The notes below the pieces were generated by a model that saw nothing but the letters and a program-made list of their open reading frames with translations, searched no databases and had not been told where the DNA came from. Below, piece by piece: positions 5,281-7,330 of a stretch of DNA of 7,330 nucleotides (the stretch's first letter is position 1; each line of letters starts with the position of its first letter). The stretch is from Sulfurospirillum sp. UBA1314 (GTDB lineage Bacteria; Campylobacterota; Campylobacteria; Campylobacterales; Sulfurospirillaceae), in contig DBTO01000134.1 in NCBI GenBank assembly GCA_002307095.1, positions 12,221 to 19,550 of the forward strand. Direction: 5' to 3'. Both the position numbers and the translations under genes were made by a program.

Positions 5281-7218
5281 TTACTTTTCGTTCAGTTTCA
5301 TTAAATTTTCGCGTCTTTGTGTTGCATTCGCTTCATCATAGGAGAGGTCCAATGTTTGGTTTAGAACATCTAAACCAAACTTCTTCTGGGCATTTAGAGC
5401 CCCTTTGGTAATAGTCCCTCCAAGTTTTCCCAGTGCAAAACAGTATTTGTTTTTGGTACTGACGTTGTTTTCAGGATCAAGAGCATTGATGCGCGCGCAT
5501 TTATCAACCCATAAAAAAGCATCATTCGCATGATAATCATGTAAATACCCAAACAGTTTTGCCGTCTCAAAAAATTTAAGTTTGACTTCAAAGAAAGGAC
5601 TCACTTCCAAATTTTCACTGAGCCGAAATAAAATCGGAAATTTATACACCGTCGTTCCTATTTGAAGACTGTTTTTGGAAGCATCTAACACTAAGTCCTG
5701 CTCAATCTTTGGAAATTCCCAAAATCGACTGATCTCTTTGGACCACGCATTTAACAGTTTATCAATATTGTTAAACTCTTCCATTAATGAAGGCTCATCG
5801 CTTAAAAGATTCCTGCTTAACCCAATATCGGCTTTATAGCCTAAAAAAGGCAGAAGTGTCGCACTAATATCAAGCGTACTGCCAGCCTTTTCAATTTTAT
5901 CGCCATGGCTTAGGCGAGGATCAATGATCATAAATTGATTGCGTCGCTCACCTTTCATCAGCTCATCAATCGCCATATTGTGCATCGCAAGGTGGTCAGA
6001 GGCAACGACTATGATCGTGTTTTTACCATAAGCAGATTCACCAATTTGTTTGATAAATTTTGCGATCAACTCATCCGAACACGCAACCGCATTGAGCATG
6101 GAGTTGCTGCCATCTTTGTACTGTTGCGTTTTACAACTTTTTGAGACATGCCCGTAGGGATGATGTGTGTCCATCGTTGAGAGGAACATTGCAAATTTTT
6201 GTTTGCTTTTGGAGTTCTTTTTAAAATCGTTCATCGCGATCTCAAAGAGTGTATCATCATACAGTCCCCACGGCGTTTGATAACTTGCATTTTGAAGCAG
6301 AGGTTTCAGCTCTTTAATGCCTTTAATATCATCAAATTGATGGGTTTTGTAGAGTTTATCCACACCTGCAAATTCCAAAGGCGACCCACTGCGATAGATC
6401 AGTTTATACCCCTCTTTATGAAGCATATCACTCATACACACTGCTCCAGAATAAAAGGTGCTCATTTTGGACATTGAATTGCCCTGAGGAGAGTCAGCAT
6501 TGGTTGAAGGTGTGACTAAGGGCAGTCCACACATGACCGATGTCATACCCGCTATTGTCCAACTCGTTCCCCATGCTTGCTTGATCTGTGTAAAAGAGGT
6601 ACTCTGCTCTCTAATCGGACGCAGGTCTGTTACAAGAGAAGGAAATATCGTTTCATCAAAGTAGGTATCTTCAAAACTTTCCGCAAAAATATAGACTAAA
6701 TTAGGGTGATTTTCGCTAATAGCAGCCAAAGAAGGCGTTTTATAATAATCTGAAAAACTATACTGAAGGCTGAGTGGATTTTCAATACCAATGATATTGA
6801 GCAAACTCTCACCAAAAAAGCGCAGTGTGGGATGAAGTACTAAGGAGAGGGTAAATGCCACAATAGAGATACCATGTTTAAGCGTGTGATAATGCTCAAA
6901 AATATCATTTTTAACCAAACGATAATAGAAGATAGAAAATGCTAAACTAGCAATCAGCAGTCCAATAACAGCAAAAATGATTAAATAATAATCACCAAAT
7001 CCTGAGCCTTCCAACCCATAACGAAGGTGAAAGATAACAGCATCATTGATACCCTCCCCTGTAAAATAGTTTGAGACGATATAGAAAATACTCAAAAGCA
7101 TATAAATGAAAATAAAGACCGCACCAATCAGGGCACTCTTGCGTGTACGTGTTCGATTTTTAGAGGTAAACAAGGCAATGAGAAAAAGTCCTGCAGATAG
7201 CCATAGCATGTTATTCAT
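5281..7218 (-). CDS. opgB: Phosphoglycerol transferase I (OpgB/MdoB), short form
   Basis: 645 residues of the LtaS/OpgB branch of the alkaline phosphatase superfamily. The E. coli enzyme moves sn-1-phosphoglycerol from phosphatidylglycerol to periplasmic glucans. Four membrane helices (about 4-18, 29-49, 77-97 and 115-130) have Arg/Lys-rich loops at 20-28 and 98-115, placing the catalytic domain in the periplasm. The loop at 51-66 (YFTGEGINDAV) is almost that of E. coli OpgB. Metal-site and catalytic residues appear intact: Glu180 in AESFEDTYFD; Thr221 in WTIAGM as the probable nucleophile; Asp350-Thr-His-His; and Asp408-His409 in SDHLAMHN. Three cysteine pairs shared with E. coli as I recall it (C230/C261, C362/C380, C574/C593) could form disulfides. 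The protein ends about 45 residues after a LGG motif, whereas the E. coli protein (about 763 residues) has a further C-terminal domain. Its glycan substrate here is unknown. The ATG has AGAGGA 11 bases upstream, a rather long spacing. Confidence 0.9.
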   Translation of the reverse strand: MNNMLWLSAGLFLIALFTSKNRTRTRKSALIGAVFIFIYMLLSIFYIVSNYFTGEGINDAVIFHLRYGLEGSGFGDYYLIIFAVIGLLIASLAFSIFYYRLVKNDIFEHYHTLKHGISIVAFTLSLVLHPTLRFFGESLLNIIGIENPLSLQYSFSDYYKTPSLAAISENHPNLVYIFAESFEDTYFDETIFPSLVTDLRPIREQSTSFTQIKQAWGTSWTIAGMTSVMCGLPLVTPSTNADSPQGNSMSKMSTFYSGAVCMSDMLHKEGYKLIYRSGSPLEFAGVDKLYKTHQFDDIKGIKELKPLLQNASYQTPWGLYDDTLFEIAMNDFKKNSKSKQKFAMFLSTMDTHHPYGHVSKSCKTQQYKDGSNSMLNAVACSDELIAKFIKQIGESAYGKNTIIVVASDHLAMHNMAIDELMKGERRNQFMIIDPRLSHGDKIEKAGSTLDISATLLPFLGYKADIGLSRNLLSDEPSLMEEFNNIDKLLNAWSKEISRFWEFPKIEQDLVLDASKNSLQIGTTVYKFPILFRLSENLEVSPFFEVKLKFFETAKLFGYLHDYHANDAFLWVDKCARINALDPENNVSTKNKYCFALGKLGGTITKGALNAQKKFGLDVLNQTLDLSYDEANATQRRENLMKLNEK

Positions 7219-7251
7219 AGGTATTCGTGTCCTCTTTTATTTTAAGACGGT

Positions 7252-7257
7252 ATTATA
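7252..7257 (-). promoter_or_regulatory. -10 box of opgB
   Basis: A perfect TATAAT on the minus strand about 34 bases before the opgB ATG, with a T-rich stretch upstream (TTTTT at 7267-7274 read on the minus strand). Start of transcription would be near 7246. The rest of the right flank, 7259-7330, is AT-rich with no gene I can support. Confidence 0.6.
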
Positions 7258-7330
7258 GCTTGTTGTTAAAAATTTGAAGAAAATTTTGTTATTTTAGCAA
7301 ACTGGTTAAATTTTAATCACTCTCCTGCGT

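Noticed and set aside
3485..7200. Several open frames of 60-100 codons antisense to or in other frames of the membrane receptor and opgB
   Set aside because: They lie wholly inside well-supported genes, lack good ribosome binding sites and have the composition of shadow frames (runs of Arg, Ser, His without domain pattern).
7313..7330. Possible end of a minus-strand gene at the right edge (TAA at 7315-7313 after codons for Thr-Gln-Glu-Ser-Asp)
   Set aside because: Only five codons are visible and another frame also ends here with TGA, so a gene cannot be supported.

Overview
The window looks like chromosomal DNA of a Campylobacterota (epsilonproteobacterial) species, most likely Sulfurospirillum or a close relative. 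This is inferred from moderate AT-richness, promoters with T-tracts ahead of TATAAT-like boxes instead of clear -35 boxes, and the mix of a cytoplasmic and a membrane chemoreceptor. I could not run a database search to confirm it. No phage, transposon, CRISPR, tRNA or rRNA signal is visible. The window is densely coded, and no stretch over 300 bases lacks a gene.

Layout: (1) 1-272, minus: the first 90 codons of a periplasmic substrate-binding protein of the branched-chain amino-acid type, cut by the left edge. (2) 397-1578, minus: a cytoplasmic methyl-accepting chemotaxis protein without membrane segments. Its alpha/beta N-terminal sensor domain is one I cannot assign. (3) 1579-1788: a 210-base divergent promoter region. 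(4) 1789-3283, plus: two exporters in tandem, a LysE/RhtB-family permease and an EamA-type cysteine/O-acetylserine exporter whose ATG follows the upstream stop codon by one base. (5) 3284-3367: a short promoter region with a long-spaced inverted repeat. (6) 3368-5251, plus: a membrane chemoreceptor with a periplasmic dCache domain. (7) 5281-7218, minus, converging on it: an OpgB/MdoB phosphoglycerol transferase that modifies periplasmic glucans in E. coli. (8) 7219-7330: its promoter region and the right edge.

The genes do not form one pathway. The shared theme is the cell's contact with small molecules: uptake (binding protein), export (LysE-type and EamA), sensing inside the cell and in the periplasm (two chemoreceptors), and envelope modification (OpgB).

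The points most worth a second look are: the unassigned sensor domain of the soluble receptor; the loss of the ligand-carboxylate arginine in an otherwise intact amino-acid-type dCache motif; a ten-base palindrome, TTACATGTAA, present three times, two of them just after the chemoreceptor stop codons; and an inverted repeat whose right arm covers the ribosome binding site of the membrane receptor. I see no multi-gene system here that I would call new.
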